51,302 nucleotides of DNA from the NCBI GenBank assembly GCA_001564055.1, contig LKNB01000014.1, positions 1-51,302 on the forward strand, given 5' to 3'. Origin of the DNA: Rhodothermaceae bacterium Tc-Br11_B2g6_7. GTDB taxonomy: Bacteria > Bacteroidota > Rhodothermia > Rhodothermales > Salinibacteraceae. The notes under the pieces were generated by a model, which was not told the origin of the DNA, did no database searches, and was given only the letters and a program-made list of their open reading frames with translations. Positions within the stretch are counted from its first letter, which is position 1. Each line of letters begins with the position of its first letter. The translations under genes and the position numbers were made by a program. Shown here in pieces: positions 25,300-34,403 of this stretch.

Positions 25300-28200
25300 T
25301 TGACTTACGTCCTTCGCCAGCTCCAGACCCTCTGCACGTCTCATCCGGTAGCGCCCAAGATCCTGTTCGTCCCCAGCCGGCAGGCCGGCAGCACGGTGGT
25401 GGAGGCCCTGGCCCAGCGTGGCACCGCCTGGGTGAACCTCCGCCCGTTGGTGGTGACAGACCTCGCTGAGCAGCTTGCGGGGCCCGTACTTGCGGCGGAG
25501 GAGAGGAAGCGCCTCACCCCAGACCAATCGCATTTTCTGGTCGATGAGCTGCTGAACAACCAGATCCACGAGACGGACAGCCCGCTCGCCATCCTGAAAC
25601 CCAGCCGCCGCAACACGGAGACGTTTCGTGGCACGTTGGACGCCCTCCGCAATGCCCGTGTGACACCTGGCGAACTGCGCGACCGCAATCGCGCTGATCT
25701 CGCAGGGTTGCTTGAAGCGTATGAGCAAAAGCTCAACGACGAGCCCAAGAAGTACGACAAGGCCGCCTTGTTGCAGCGTGCGATCGCACTGGTAGGCGCC
25801 GAGACCCTTCCCGGAGCCGTCTTCGCCGTGATGGACGAGACGCCGCTGAGCGTGCTGGAGGCGAAGCTGCTCCGCAAACTAACGGACGGGCGGACGCTGC
25901 ATCGCATCGGGCGTCCGGCGTATGGCCTGGAGGCGCCAGCCCACGTGGCCGCGCACCTGTTCGCCGACGTCCCGCCGTTGTCGCCCACCGATGAAGGGGT
26001 GCATCCGGCCGGCGCGGTCCGCACGAGCGGCTTGAGACCGGACGATGCGGACCGGATAAGCCTGCACACCTGCTACGGGATAGAAGCCGAGGTGCGCGGG
26101 GTATTGCAGGACGTGCTGCGCCGCGGGCTGGCGTTCGACGAGGTGGAGATCGCCTACACGACCGCCACCCCGTACGTGCCGCAATTGGTGAGCGTCACCG
26201 AGGAGCTGGGCCTGCCGGTGCAGTTTGCCAGTGGCCTGCCGGTCACGTTCACTGTACCCGGGCAAGCCGTACTGGGACTGCTGGAGTGGCTCGCGACCGG
26301 GCAGCAGCTCCGCCCGCTCATCGACCTGCTCCGCACGGGTCGGATCTCGTTCAATCGCGTGGAGGACATCCCCGAAACGATCGGCCCGCAGCAGGTGGCA
26401 GCGGTGCTGGACCGGCTGCCGTCGGGGAGCCGGGTAGATGTGGAGCGGCTGGAGGATCGCGCTCGGGATTTGCGAGCCCGTCTGCTGGCCAATCCCGACC
26501 CGGATGTGCAACGCCAAATCGATGCCACCGAGGCGGCGGTAACCTTCGTCCAAGGACTGGAGGCCCCGGGCAGTTCACCCCAATTAAAGGACCTCGTAAC
26601 GTACGCATTGGGCTTCCTTCAAACGTGGGCCCGAAAAACGCCGGTCTCCGCAGGGGATACGCCCAATACCGCCCTCGCCGATCTCCATGCCGATGCCCTC
26701 AATTCATTGCAGGAACGGCTGGAAGAGCTCGGTGAGATCGAAGAGAACGATGAGCGGAAAGGCCGGCCTTCAGTGGCGGCGCGGGCTGGGCGCGTGCGCG
26801 AGATGTTGATGGAGCACACGCTCGATGCCTCGGTGCCGCGTCCGGGGGCGCTGTACGTGGCGCCCATCGACCGTGCGGGGCATGCGGGCCGGAAGGCGCT
26901 CTATGTGGTGGGCATGGATGAGGCGTCGTTTCCGCCCTCACCCTCCGAGGACCCGATTCTGCTGGATGACGACCGCGCGGAGCTTACGCCGCGCCTTGAG
27001 CTGATGCGGGATAAACCCGCCGCCCAGACGTGGCACCTGGTGCGGCTGTTAGGTCAGGCAGCCGGTCACGTGACGCTCACTGCGGCGGTCACCACGCTGG
27101 CCGATGGCGCCGAGCGCTATCCGTCGTCGCTCTTTATGCAGCTCGCCCAGCAACTCTCCACGACCGACGAGCCGGACGACGCGCTGGGCGCCACCTGGAC
27201 CCTCACCCGTGCGTCCGAGACGCCGCTGACCGACACGCAGTGGTTCTGGACCCACCGCGGCGCGCATGCACAGGCCATCGCCGCTCGAACGTACCCGGCG
27301 CTCCGGCAGGGCGGCGAGGCGCTCCGCCAGCGGGCCGGCGAGGTGTTCACGGCGTTCGACGGCGCGCTGGGGCAGGCGACGCCTGAGTTGGTGCCCGGCG
27401 CCGACGACACCGTCTTCTCCAGCTCCGGCCTCGAAACCCTCACCGGCTGTCCGTACCGCTTCTTCCTGCGCTACGTACTGGGCGTCGACGCGCCCCGCGA
27501 GCGCGAGGAGGACCCCGCCCGCTGGCTGGACGCGCTCGACTTTGGCTCGTTGCTGCACGAGATCCTACATGAGTTCATGTCGGATCTCGGCCGGCAGCCC
27601 TCTGCGCAGGATGAGGCGGATCTGCTGGCGCTGGTCAACAGCCGGGCGGAGCAGTGGCGCAAGGAGTACGTTGCGCCACCAAACGAGGTGGCCTACGAGG
27701 CCGATCTGAAGCGCCTCCGCGAGGCCGCACGTATCTTTCTGCGGGAAGAGGCCAGCCGCGAAAACGTGGAGCCGGTGGCGTTCGAGCTCTCCTTTGGCAT
27801 GGGCGAGCGCGCTGGCGCCAACCACCCCGCACCCGTGGAGATTGCTCTCGGCAACGACCGCACGATCCAGCTGCGCGGGCAGATCGACCGCATCGACCGC
27901 ACGCCCGACGGCTACGAGCTTTGGGATTACAAGTCGGGCAGCGACAGTCCGTACTCCGCCGGTGACCTTCTGGACGGCGGTCGCAAGCTGCAGTGGCTCC
28001 TGTATGCGTATGCGCTGCAGCAACTCATCGACCGCGACCCGGGGCTACAAGACGCGCCCGTCGCCCGCTCCGGCTACTTCTTCGTCAGCGAGAAAACGCA
28101 GGGGCGCCGCATTGCCCATCATCCGTTGCCGCCCGAAGCGCTGGCGCATGAGCTCCAGCCGCTCTTCGAGATGCTCTCGGCCGGGGGCTTCCCCAAGATC

Positions 28201-28356
28201 CACAAGAACGGCAGCGCCCCGTGCCACTTTTGCGAGTTTCAGCACGTCTGCGCCGATGAGTCCACCGGCGTTCGCGAGGCAAAGGCGCGCCTCGAATCCA
28301 CCGCTGAGGCCGGCGCTCCCTTTGCCGCTCACGCCCTCGACTGGCTCGACAACTAA
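25300..28356 (+). CDS. addB: AddB-like PD-(D/E)XK nuclease, Fe-S
   Basis: Second subunit of an AddAB-type helicase-nuclease that resects double-strand breaks. With the TTG at 25300 as start it has 1018 residues. The degenerate helicase N-terminus begins KILFVPSRQAG, the usual opening of this family, which is why I prefer that start over 25183. The C-terminal RecB-type nuclease has GQIDRIDR (Asp863) and WDYKSG (Asp876, Lys878). Four cysteines at 717, 975, 978 and 984, as CxxCx5C, match the [4Fe-4S] ligands of Bacillus AddB. The addA-like gene follows after 30 bases, so they form an operon. True AddB is somewhat longer (about 1150 residues). Confidence 0.87.
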   Translation: MTYVLRQLQTLCTSHPVAPKILFVPSRQAGSTVVEALAQRGTAWVNLRPLVVTDLAEQLAGPVLAAEERKRLTPDQSHFLVDELLNNQIHETDSPLAILKPSRRNTETFRGTLDALRNARVTPGELRDRNRADLAGLLEAYEQKLNDEPKKYDKAALLQRAIALVGAETLPGAVFAVMDETPLSVLEAKLLRKLTDGRTLHRIGRPAYGLEAPAHVAAHLFADVPPLSPTDEGVHPAGAVRTSGLRPDDADRISLHTCYGIEAEVRGVLQDVLRRGLAFDEVEIAYTTATPYVPQLVSVTEELGLPVQFASGLPVTFTVPGQAVLGLLEWLATGQQLRPLIDLLRTGRISFNRVEDIPETIGPQQVAAVLDRLPSGSRVDVERLEDRARDLRARLLANPDPDVQRQIDATEAAVTFVQGLEAPGSSPQLKDLVTYALGFLQTWARKTPVSAGDTPNTALADLHADALNSLQERLEELGEIEENDERKGRPSVAARAGRVREMLMEHTLDASVPRPGALYVAPIDRAGHAGRKALYVVGMDEASFPPSPSEDPILLDDDRAELTPRLELMRDKPAAQTWHLVRLLGQAAGHVTLTAAVTTLADGAERYPSSLFMQLAQQLSTTDEPDDALGATWTLTRASETPLTDTQWFWTHRGAHAQAIAARTYPALRQGGEALRQRAGEVFTAFDGALGQATPELVPGADDTVFSSSGLETLTGCPYRFFLRYVLGVDAPREREEDPARWLDALDFGSLLHEILHEFMSDLGRQPSAQDEADLLALVNSRAEQWRKEYVAPPNEVAYEADLKRLREAARIFLREEASRENVEPVAFELSFGMGERAGANHPAPVEIALGNDRTIQLRGQIDRIDRTPDGYELWDYKSGSDSPYSAGDLLDGGRKLQWLLYAYALQQLIDRDPGLQDAPVARSGYFFVSEKTQGRRIAHHPLPPEALAHELQPLFEMLSAGGFPKIHKNGSAPCHFCEFQHVCADESTGVREAKARLESTAEAGAPFAAHALDWLDN

Positions 28357-28386
28357 GTACTTCCCCTCACCGCAGCAGCCGTTTCT

Positions 28387-31300
28387 ATGCCCGATACGCT
28401 CACCCTGCAAGATCAGCAACCACGTGATGTCATCGCCAACGACCTCGACACCAACCTCGTGGTACTCGCGGGCGCCGGTGCCGGGAAAACCTACGCGCTC
28501 GTGCAGCGCATGGTGAACGTTGTGAAGGCGGGCAAGGCGCCCGTCGGCAAGCTCGTCGCCATCACCTTCACCCGGAAGGCCGCGGGGGAGATGCGGGCGC
28601 GGTTCAACCTCTGGCTGCAAGACGAAGCGCGAAAGGCGACGGGCGCGGAGAAAAAGCGCCTCCAGCAGGCCCTGCAGCAGTCCGATCAGTGCTACATCGG
28701 CACCATTCACTCGTTCTGTGGACGCCTGCTGCGCGAGCGGCCCATCGACGCAGGGCTCTCGCCCGACTTTCAGGAGATGGACGACCGCGAGGAGCAGCAG
28801 CTCCGCCGCGCGGCGTGGGATCGCTACGTGCTGCAGGCGTATCGGGATGATGATTCCATCTTCGAAATCATCGACGAGGTAGGGCTGGAGATTGAGGACC
28901 TGTTTCCGTTCTACGAGCAACGCTGCCTGCTGAGTGATCTGCCCCTCAAGGAAACGCCGGCCGAGGCGCCGGATCTGGAAACGGCCATCGCGGAAGTGCA
29001 GAAGCTCTACGCTCAGGCCCGGACCTTTTCAGGAGAGATCGCGCAGACGCCCGATACCTTCTACAAGCAGATGGAGATGGCTGCCCGGTTTGAGCAAAAT
29101 CGCGGCCTTGACTCCCTGGCCGATCAGGCTGCCTTTCTGGAAATCGCGGCCGATGGGCTGAAGGACGGCAAGCTCAAATACACGAAGTGGGGCAAGAACA
29201 ACGCCGAGTGGAAGGCGCAGGCAAAGGAGCTGCGGGATGCGTTGGTGCCGGAGGTGCGCGATGCTCATGTGGTGCCTGCGCTCGAAGCGTGGCGCAACTA
29301 CCTCTACGCCCGCGTCGCACCGTGGATTGAAGGCGTCGTGGCCGCGTTTCAGAGTGCCAAGGAAGAGGCCGGAAAGCTTGGCTTCAGCGACTTGCTGGAG
29401 CGCGCCACCGCGATGCTGCGGGACAGCCCCGACGCACGACGCTTTTTTCAGCAGCGCTACACCCACCTGTTTGTGGATGAATTTCAGGACACCGACCCCG
29501 TGCAGGCGCAGATGCTCTTCTACCTGACGGGCACCGATCGGCGCGAGATGAATTGGCGCACCCTCACCCCGCGTCCGGGCAGCCTGTTCATCGTGGGCGA
29601 TGGGAAGCAGTCGATCTACCGTTTCCGCCGCGCGGACGTGGAGCTCTTTCGGGAGGTGTGCGATCTTGTGGTGGAGGCCGGGGGGAAGCAGCTCGTGCTT
29701 ACGACCAGCTTCCGCTCCTACGGTGCGCTCTGCGGCTGGCTCAACCGGGCGTTCGAGCCGCTCTTTGCGGAAGACCGCGAGGCACATCAAGAAGCCCAGG
29801 CGCCCTTCGCACCGCTCATTCCGGTGAAGGGCGAGGGCGCGGATCCACATGGCGTGCGCACGATTGCCATTAACCGGGAGAAGGGCGAGCGCGCAGGCGA
29901 TGTGCGGGCGCAAGAAGCCGATCGCGTCGCCACCACCATCGAGCGGTGCCTCGCGGGTACGTCTGCGCTGAACGGCACTGACGACGACGCCCCGGTGGAC
30001 ACCCCGGCCCGCCCGGGCGATTTCCTGATCCTCACCCGCCGCACCAAGAGCCTGGCGCCGTTCGCGCGCGCCCTTGAGCAGCGCGGCATTCCCTACGATG
30101 TGGTGGGCGGTGAAGCGCTCATCGAGGTGCCCACCGTGAAGGCGCTGCTGACGCTCCTGGAGGTGGCGTTTCAACCCGAGAACCCGGTGCACTACCTAAA
30201 CTACCTGCGCGGCGCGCTGGTGGGGCTGAGCGATCCGGAACTGCTGGCGTTTGCGCAGGCGGAAGGGTCGTTTTCAATGGACGCCAGCGTGCCCGATGTG
30301 CTGCCGGAGGAGCTGCATGAACGGATCGCCGCGGCCCGGCAGACGGCGCTGGAGGCGCGGGAGCTGCTCTTCAACCATACGCCCTCGGCTGCGCTGGAGC
30401 GGCTCATCGACGGAACAGGCCTCGGCGCGTACCACGCGTTTGAGGAAAGCGGCACCACGCGGGCCGGCAGCCTCGCCCGCCTCACCTCGATGGTGCGGCA
30501 GTGGGAAGCCGACGGCTGGCACTGGGGCCGCATCGTGCGGGAGCTGCGCGCGCTGCGTGATGAGCAAGGCTACAAGCAGGACGGCATGACGCTCGACGCC
30601 GGCCGCGGCGACGTGGTGCGCCTCATGAATCTTCACCAGGTGAAAGGGCTGCAGGCCCGTGTGGTGTTTCTGGTCGATTGCTACGACAATTCCGGAGGTC
30701 GCCACTCGCCGGACTGGCACGTAGCGCGCACCGCAGAGCCGCCCTACGCGGCCATTCCGATCCGGAAGCAAACGAGTGCGTGGAGCACGAAAACCGTTGG
30801 CGAGCCCGCGGGCTGGCCAGAGGATGAAGCCCGCGAAGAGGCGTTCTTGGAGGCCGAAAAGCTACGCCTGGTGTACGTAGGGGCGACGCGCGCGGAAAAC
30901 ATGCTGATCGTGACGCAGTGCCCCGGCGCCACGCACCGCGGTCCGTGGAAGCGCCTGACCGGAGCGCTGGATGAGGTGCCGATGCTGGAGGCGCCCGCGG
31001 CCCCCGAACTGGCCCTGCGGTCGGGCGACGGAGCGGCGCCTGGCCTCGCTACGCTTGAAACGGTGCGCGCCAGCCGGCAGCAAGCCCTTGCTGCGGCACA
31101 GCGCCCGAGCTACACCCGCCGCGCAGCCGGCAGCGAGAAGCCCCGCGGACTACTGACGGACGCCACGGCGGGCAGTGGGCGAGGGCGCGACTACGGCACG
31201 CTGGTCCACGAGCTGTTCGAGGCCCGCATCGACGGGCACCTGCCTGACGACTGGAAGCCCCTTGTGACGAGTCGTTGCCAGGCGGCAGACCTGTCGGAAA

Positions 31301-31650
31301 AAGCCGCGGACGCTGCTGTGCGAGCACTTCAAATACTCGAAGCTTCCGCACTGTTCGCTGACCTGCAGGTGGCTGCTGCGGTCTACACGGAGATCCCCTT
31401 CGCCTCTGCGAGCGTCGCCGCAGATCTTCCGACGCTCACCAGCGGGATCATTGACCTTGCCTACCGCGACGCCGACGGCTGGCACCTCGTGGACTACAAA
31501 ACGGACGTGACCACGGCTGATGAAGCCCGGCAGAAAGGCTATCTCGCTCAGCTCAACACTTACGCGACCTACTGGGAGGAGCTGACCGGAGAAGCCGTGG
31601 CTTCGCGGTCGGTCTATGCCACGCAGACGGGGGAGCGGGTGGTTGGGTGA
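28387..31650 (+). CDS. addA: AddA-like UvrD-family helicase with RecB nuclease
   Basis: Motor and nuclease subunit of the AddAB-type complex, an SF1A 3'-5' helicase for double-strand-break repair. The 1087-residue protein has Walker A AGAGAGKT (residues 28-35), TFTRKAAGEMR (motif Ia), GTIHSFCGRLL, Walker B VDEFQDTDP (Asp364, Glu365), FIVGDGKQSIYRFRRAD, LMNLHQVKGLQARVVFL (motif V) and VYVGATRAENMLIV (motif VI). A C-terminal nuclease domain has GIIDLAYRD (Asp1023) and LVDYKTD (Asp1036, Lys1038). B. subtilis AddA is about 1230 residues, so this is a shorter form. It follows the addB-like gene by 30 bases. Confidence 0.93.
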   Translation: MPDTLTLQDQQPRDVIANDLDTNLVVLAGAGAGKTYALVQRMVNVVKAGKAPVGKLVAITFTRKAAGEMRARFNLWLQDEARKATGAEKKRLQQALQQSDQCYIGTIHSFCGRLLRERPIDAGLSPDFQEMDDREEQQLRRAAWDRYVLQAYRDDDSIFEIIDEVGLEIEDLFPFYEQRCLLSDLPLKETPAEAPDLETAIAEVQKLYAQARTFSGEIAQTPDTFYKQMEMAARFEQNRGLDSLADQAAFLEIAADGLKDGKLKYTKWGKNNAEWKAQAKELRDALVPEVRDAHVVPALEAWRNYLYARVAPWIEGVVAAFQSAKEEAGKLGFSDLLERATAMLRDSPDARRFFQQRYTHLFVDEFQDTDPVQAQMLFYLTGTDRREMNWRTLTPRPGSLFIVGDGKQSIYRFRRADVELFREVCDLVVEAGGKQLVLTTSFRSYGALCGWLNRAFEPLFAEDREAHQEAQAPFAPLIPVKGEGADPHGVRTIAINREKGERAGDVRAQEADRVATTIERCLAGTSALNGTDDDAPVDTPARPGDFLILTRRTKSLAPFARALEQRGIPYDVVGGEALIEVPTVKALLTLLEVAFQPENPVHYLNYLRGALVGLSDPELLAFAQAEGSFSMDASVPDVLPEELHERIAAARQTALEARELLFNHTPSAALERLIDGTGLGAYHAFEESGTTRAGSLARLTSMVRQWEADGWHWGRIVRELRALRDEQGYKQDGMTLDAGRGDVVRLMNLHQVKGLQARVVFLVDCYDNSGGRHSPDWHVARTAEPPYAAIPIRKQTSAWSTKTVGEPAGWPEDEAREEAFLEAEKLRLVYVGATRAENMLIVTQCPGATHRGPWKRLTGALDEVPMLEAPAAPELALRSGDGAAPGLATLETVRASRQQALAAAQRPSYTRRAAGSEKPRGLLTDATAGSGRGRDYGTLVHELFEARIDGHLPDDWKPLVTSRCQAADLSEKAADAAVRALQILEASALFADLQVAAAVYTEIPFASASVAADLPTLTSGIIDLAYRDADGWHLVDYKTDVTTADEARQKGYLAQLNTYATYWEELTGEAVASRSVYATQTGERVVG

Positions 31651-32216
31651 GGCTGGTGGTATCTCCATCTGCTTCAATGTTGGGCGTACATGGTACAGCA
31701 GGTGCTCCCTGTTGCCGTAGCTAAAGTCGCAATTCGGACCACTCCTCGAGGTCATCCCCGAACCCACACGAGGCCATCGGCCGACTGACGTAGCGAAGCC
31801 GAGCTAATCGGGGATCCATACGGCGATCAAGCCATGCGCCGACGTTTGAATACCGGCATTTCCGCTCGCAGAAAGACGAGCCCCAGCGTAGCGTCCCACA
31901 TCACCCAGCTCAATCGCGTGGCTACCAGCTATTCCTTCACACGGCGCCGAGACGGCGCCCCCGTGCGTCGCGCCCGAGACGGACGCGACGAGGTGGTGTG
32001 GGCATTGGGCTTTTCATGCGCGCATTCACCTCCGTGTGTAAAGACGTTTCATGAGACGACCGTATGGACACGAAGTAATCCATGCGACCGTAGAGTGACC
32101 CATCAGCGTCGGAATGCGGCAAAACCCACGGAGACGTCGTCGCGGTTTGCTCGCCACCGCCCCACCCAAGGGAGAAAGAACCCATTACCGGCGTAGACCC
32201 GCTGTCCTGAATATCT
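31651..32216. other. non-coding spacer after the addA-like gene
   Basis: I see no credible gene. Open frames at 31834-32196 (plus) and 31937-32224 (minus) are low in hydrophobic residues and look like shadows. The spacer holds a REP-like inverted repeat (31754-31815) and a leader of purU. No terminator with a T run was found after addA. The region may contain degraded sequence. Confidence 0.5.
31754..31815. repeat. REP-like inverted repeat
   Basis: Outer arms ATCCCCGA (31754-31761) and TCGGGGAT (31808-31815) enclose a second palindrome, TCGGCCGA (31777-31784). The right arm is followed by CCATAC, giving the TCATCCCCGA...GGGGATCCATAC layout of dispersed repetitive palindromic elements. Only one full copy is in the window, so the repetitive nature is an inference. 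Confidence 0.4.
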
Positions 32217-33125
32217 GTGGGCACCCCCGTTCATCGAACTGGCATCCGATCTACTTTGCTGAATCCTGACAATCACTCCGCCATCCTGCTTATCCACTGC
32301 CGGGACCGCAAGGGACTGGTGGCTACCGTCACCCGGTTCCTTGCCGAGCACAACGGCAATATTCTGGAGATCGACCAGCACGTCGACGAGCAGCATGGGG
32401 TGTTCTTCATGCGTGCCGAATGGGACCTGACCTCGTTCGAAATCCCCGATCAGGCCATCGCAGAGCGATTCAAAGAGGAGGTGGCGGAGCCGCTTAACCT
32501 GAGCTGGCAATTGTACTTCACCGGGCGGACGCCGCGGATGGCGGTGTTTGTATCAAAATATGCCCACTGCCTGCACGACGTGCTCGCGCGCTACAGTAGC
32601 GGGGAGTGGAAGGTGGAGATTCCGCTTATCGTAAGCAACCACGAAGATCTCCGTCCACTGGCCGAAAAGTATGATATTGATTACCACCATATTCCGGTGA
32701 CACGGGACACCAAGCCCGAAGCCGAACACCAACAGCTGGCGCTACTGCGCGAGCACGACGTAGACTTCATCGTGCTGGCCCGCTACATGCAGATCCTCAC
32801 CGGCAACTTTGTAGCACACTATCCGGCCGGTATCATCAACATCCATCACTCCTTTTTGCCGGCGTTTCCCGGCGCGCGGCCCTATCATTCCGCCTACCGG
32901 CGTGGGGTCAAGATCATCGGCGCGACGAGCCACTACGTCACCGAGGAGCTCGACCAGGGACCCATCATCGAGCAGGACGTGATCCACGTGAACCACCGCC
33001 ATTCGGTGGATGACCTTATCCGGAAGGGACGAGATCTGGAGAAAATCGTGCTCTCCCGCGCGATCTGGCATCACCTACAGCGCAAAACGCTCGTGTTTGA
33101 GAACCGGACGATTGTGTTTCAATAG
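32217..33125 (+). CDS. purU: formyltetrahydrofolate deformylase
   Basis: Hydrolyses 10-formyl-tetrahydrofolate to formate and tetrahydrofolate, balancing one-carbon pools and supplying formate to PurT. The protein has an N-terminal ACT domain (LIHCRDRKGLVATVTRFLAEHNGNILEIDQHVDE) and a C-terminal formyl-transferase-fold domain. The catalytic core shows RYMQILTG, the HHSFLPAFPGARPYHSAYRRGVKIIGATSHYV region with Asn/His/Asp residues and EELDQGPIIEQDV. Length is 302 residues from the GTG at 32217. A TTG at 32256 is another possible start and gives the usual short N-terminus. No clear SD separates the two. Confidence 0.95.
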   Translation: MGTPVHRTGIRSTLLNPDNHSAILLIHCRDRKGLVATVTRFLAEHNGNILEIDQHVDEQHGVFFMRAEWDLTSFEIPDQAIAERFKEEVAEPLNLSWQLYFTGRTPRMAVFVSKYAHCLHDVLARYSSGEWKVEIPLIVSNHEDLRPLAEKYDIDYHHIPVTRDTKPEAEHQQLALLREHDVDFIVLARYMQILTGNFVAHYPAGIINIHHSFLPAFPGARPYHSAYRRGVKIIGATSHYVTEELDQGPIIEQDVIHVNHRHSVDDLIRKGRDLEKIVLSRAIWHHLQRKTLVFENRTIVFQ

Positions 33126-33218
33126 GTTGTAGGGTATTGGCACATGGACAGGAGGGACATTGCCTTGTGCCGTAAACGATTGCCAGATACCCCGTTTAAC
33201 GGAATGCATCCAACGCAC

Positions 33219-33230
33219 ACGAGAACTCGT
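33219..33230. promoter_or_regulatory. short inverted repeat before the MNT/HEPN pair
   Basis: ACGAG-AA-CTCGT (33219-33230), immediately followed by a TATAGG box, ends 10 bases before the MNT start. Toxin-antitoxin operons are commonly autoregulated by the antitoxin at such sites. Here the assignment rests on position only. Confidence 0.35.
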
Positions 33231-33240
33231 ATAGGCTACC

Positions 33241-33588
33241 ATGACGCCACAGAAAACACATACCTTATCCGCTCTCTCACCGGAGCATATTCAGGAGATC
33301 ACCCGGCGAATCGTTGACCGTTTCAGCCCACGCCGCATCATCTTATTTGGTAGCCATGCCCGGGGAAACGCCGGGCCGGAGAGTGATCTGGATCTGTTTA
33401 TCGAAATGGATTCGGAGCAGCCCCCGCCGGAGCGAGCGGCAGAAGTAGCAGAGATTTTTGGTCTGCGCAGCTGGCCCATGGATGTGGTCGTATACACGCC
33501 GGAGGAGGTAAGGCAAGTGCAGGGCGTGCATGGTACGCTACTCTCCATGATCGAACGTGAGGGGAAGGTACTTCATGAGCAAGGCTGA
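33241..33588 (+). CDS. MNT-domain nucleotidyltransferase, antitoxin
   Basis: A 115-residue minimal nucleotidyltransferase. The family motif GSx10DxD is complete: Gly37-Ser38 (FGSHARG) and Asp49, Asp51 (SDLDLF), with a third acidic residue in MDVVVY. In the MntA/HepT type, such proteins AMPylate the partner HEPN toxin and so neutralise it. The stop overlaps the start of the HEPN gene by 14 bases, so the pair is translationally coupled, in the order MNT then HEPN. It lies in a more AT-rich stretch than its neighbours, consistent with transfer. Confidence 0.88.
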   Translation: MTPQKTHTLSALSPEHIQEITRRIVDRFSPRRIILFGSHARGNAGPESDLDLFIEMDSEQPPPERAAEVAEIFGLRSWPMDVVVYTPEEVRQVQGVHGTLLSMIEREGKVLHEQG

Positions 33589-33973
33589 ATCGAATTACCG
33601 CCGTTGGGTGCAGAAGGCCGAGAACGACCTTCTCAATATTGAGAACAACCTTGCCGCAAGCCGCACGCCCTGGGATACGGTCTGTTTTCACGCCCAGCAG
33701 GCAGCGGAGAAGATCCTGAAGGCCTTTCTTATTTATCACCATGAGCAGGTGCCCCACACACACGATCTAACTGCCCTTCTGGCCCGATGTGTGGAGATCA
33801 ACCCTGGGCTCTCCGATCTGGAGGATGACAGCCGACGCCTAACCTATTACGCGGTCAGTGCACGGTATCCAGACGACCATTATGAGCCGGATGAACACGA
33901 TGGTCCAGCGATGAATGGTGCTGCGCGACGTGTGGTTGCGCGCGTAATCAGGTTGTTGCCTGCGAACAAATAA
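33575..33973 (+). CDS. HEPN-domain protein, probable RNase toxin
   Basis: A 132-residue all-helical HEPN protein (KAENDLLNIENNLA, FHAQQAAEKILKAFLIYH, HTHDLTALLARC). The RNase motif Rx4-6H is present as R97-YPDD-H102, with Tyr103 directly after, near the place where MNT partners attach AMP in the characterised HepT. The ATG at 33575 is preceded by AGGGGAAGG, a good SD, and starts at the first family residue; 33557 would add six residues. It would be the toxin of the pair. A 12-bp AT palindrome (AATAAATTTATT, 33969-33980) covers its stop codon. Confidence 0.88.
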   Translation: MSKAESNYRRWVQKAENDLLNIENNLAASRTPWDTVCFHAQQAAEKILKAFLIYHHEQVPHTHDLTALLARCVEINPGLSDLEDDSRRLTYYAVSARYPDDHYEPDEHDGPAMNGAARRVVARVIRLLPANK

Positions 33974-34003
33974 ATTTATTGCTGCGAAGTGCGGTGTTCC
34001 TGA

Positions 34004-34342
34004 TTAGATACGGGTTGCCCTCAACACCTCAACCAGCCGTTCCCGAAACCCCTGAGGCAAATCCGACGACGGCTCTTCCACGCCGTCCAGCCGCAGCGCC
34101 TCTCGCATCGTTGTCATCTGCTCCGGGTCAAAGGAGCTGGCGCTGCCTGCCTCTTGTAGAAACGTGTTGACCGCGCGGGTGGCGGCGTGCATGTCGGTAT
34201 CCACGTAGAGCGCAAGGTGGGCCATGATGAAGCCGTCGCGGACGGGATAGCGGGGGAGACCGCCGCGCCAGCGCTGGGCGGTGCTGGCGACGTTGCAGTG
34301 ATGGGCTACACGGTTGAAGCGACCGTCACAGAAAATATACCG
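34004..34342 (-). pseudogene. 5'-truncated gene remnant
   Basis: The minus-strand frame stays open from a TAG at 34343-34345 down to its stop at 34004, but the only proper ATG is at 34225, giving a 73-residue product. Translation upstream of that ATG (for example FNRVAHHCNVAS and RGGLPRYPVRDGFI, leading into MAHLALYVDTDM) reads like the same protein, so the true start seems lost. The end is acidic and helical (TRAVNTFLQEA...QGFRERLVEVLRA). I do not recognise the family. It may be the C-terminal part of a gene broken when the islet formed, or a short gene using the internal ATG. Confidence 0.45.
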
Positions 34343-34403
34343 CTATAGTCACCACGTATCCTTGCACTACATTTACATGTTTGCGGTGGCTGTTTACCAC
34401 GGG

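Noticed and set aside
32050-32216. Possible folate riboswitch before purU
   Set aside because: Short similarities such as GTAGAGTGA exist, but I could not build the conserved stems of any folate riboswitch class.
31834-32224. Overlapping open frames on both strands in the purU leader
   Set aside because: Composition is rich in Arg, Ser and Pro with few hydrophobic residues, no domain is recognisable, and neither has a supporting ribosome binding site or coupling.
33135-33192. Imperfect inverted repeat GGTATTGGCA/TGCCAGATACC after purU
   Set aside because: One-base mismatch in register, a long loop and no T run; it may be chance.
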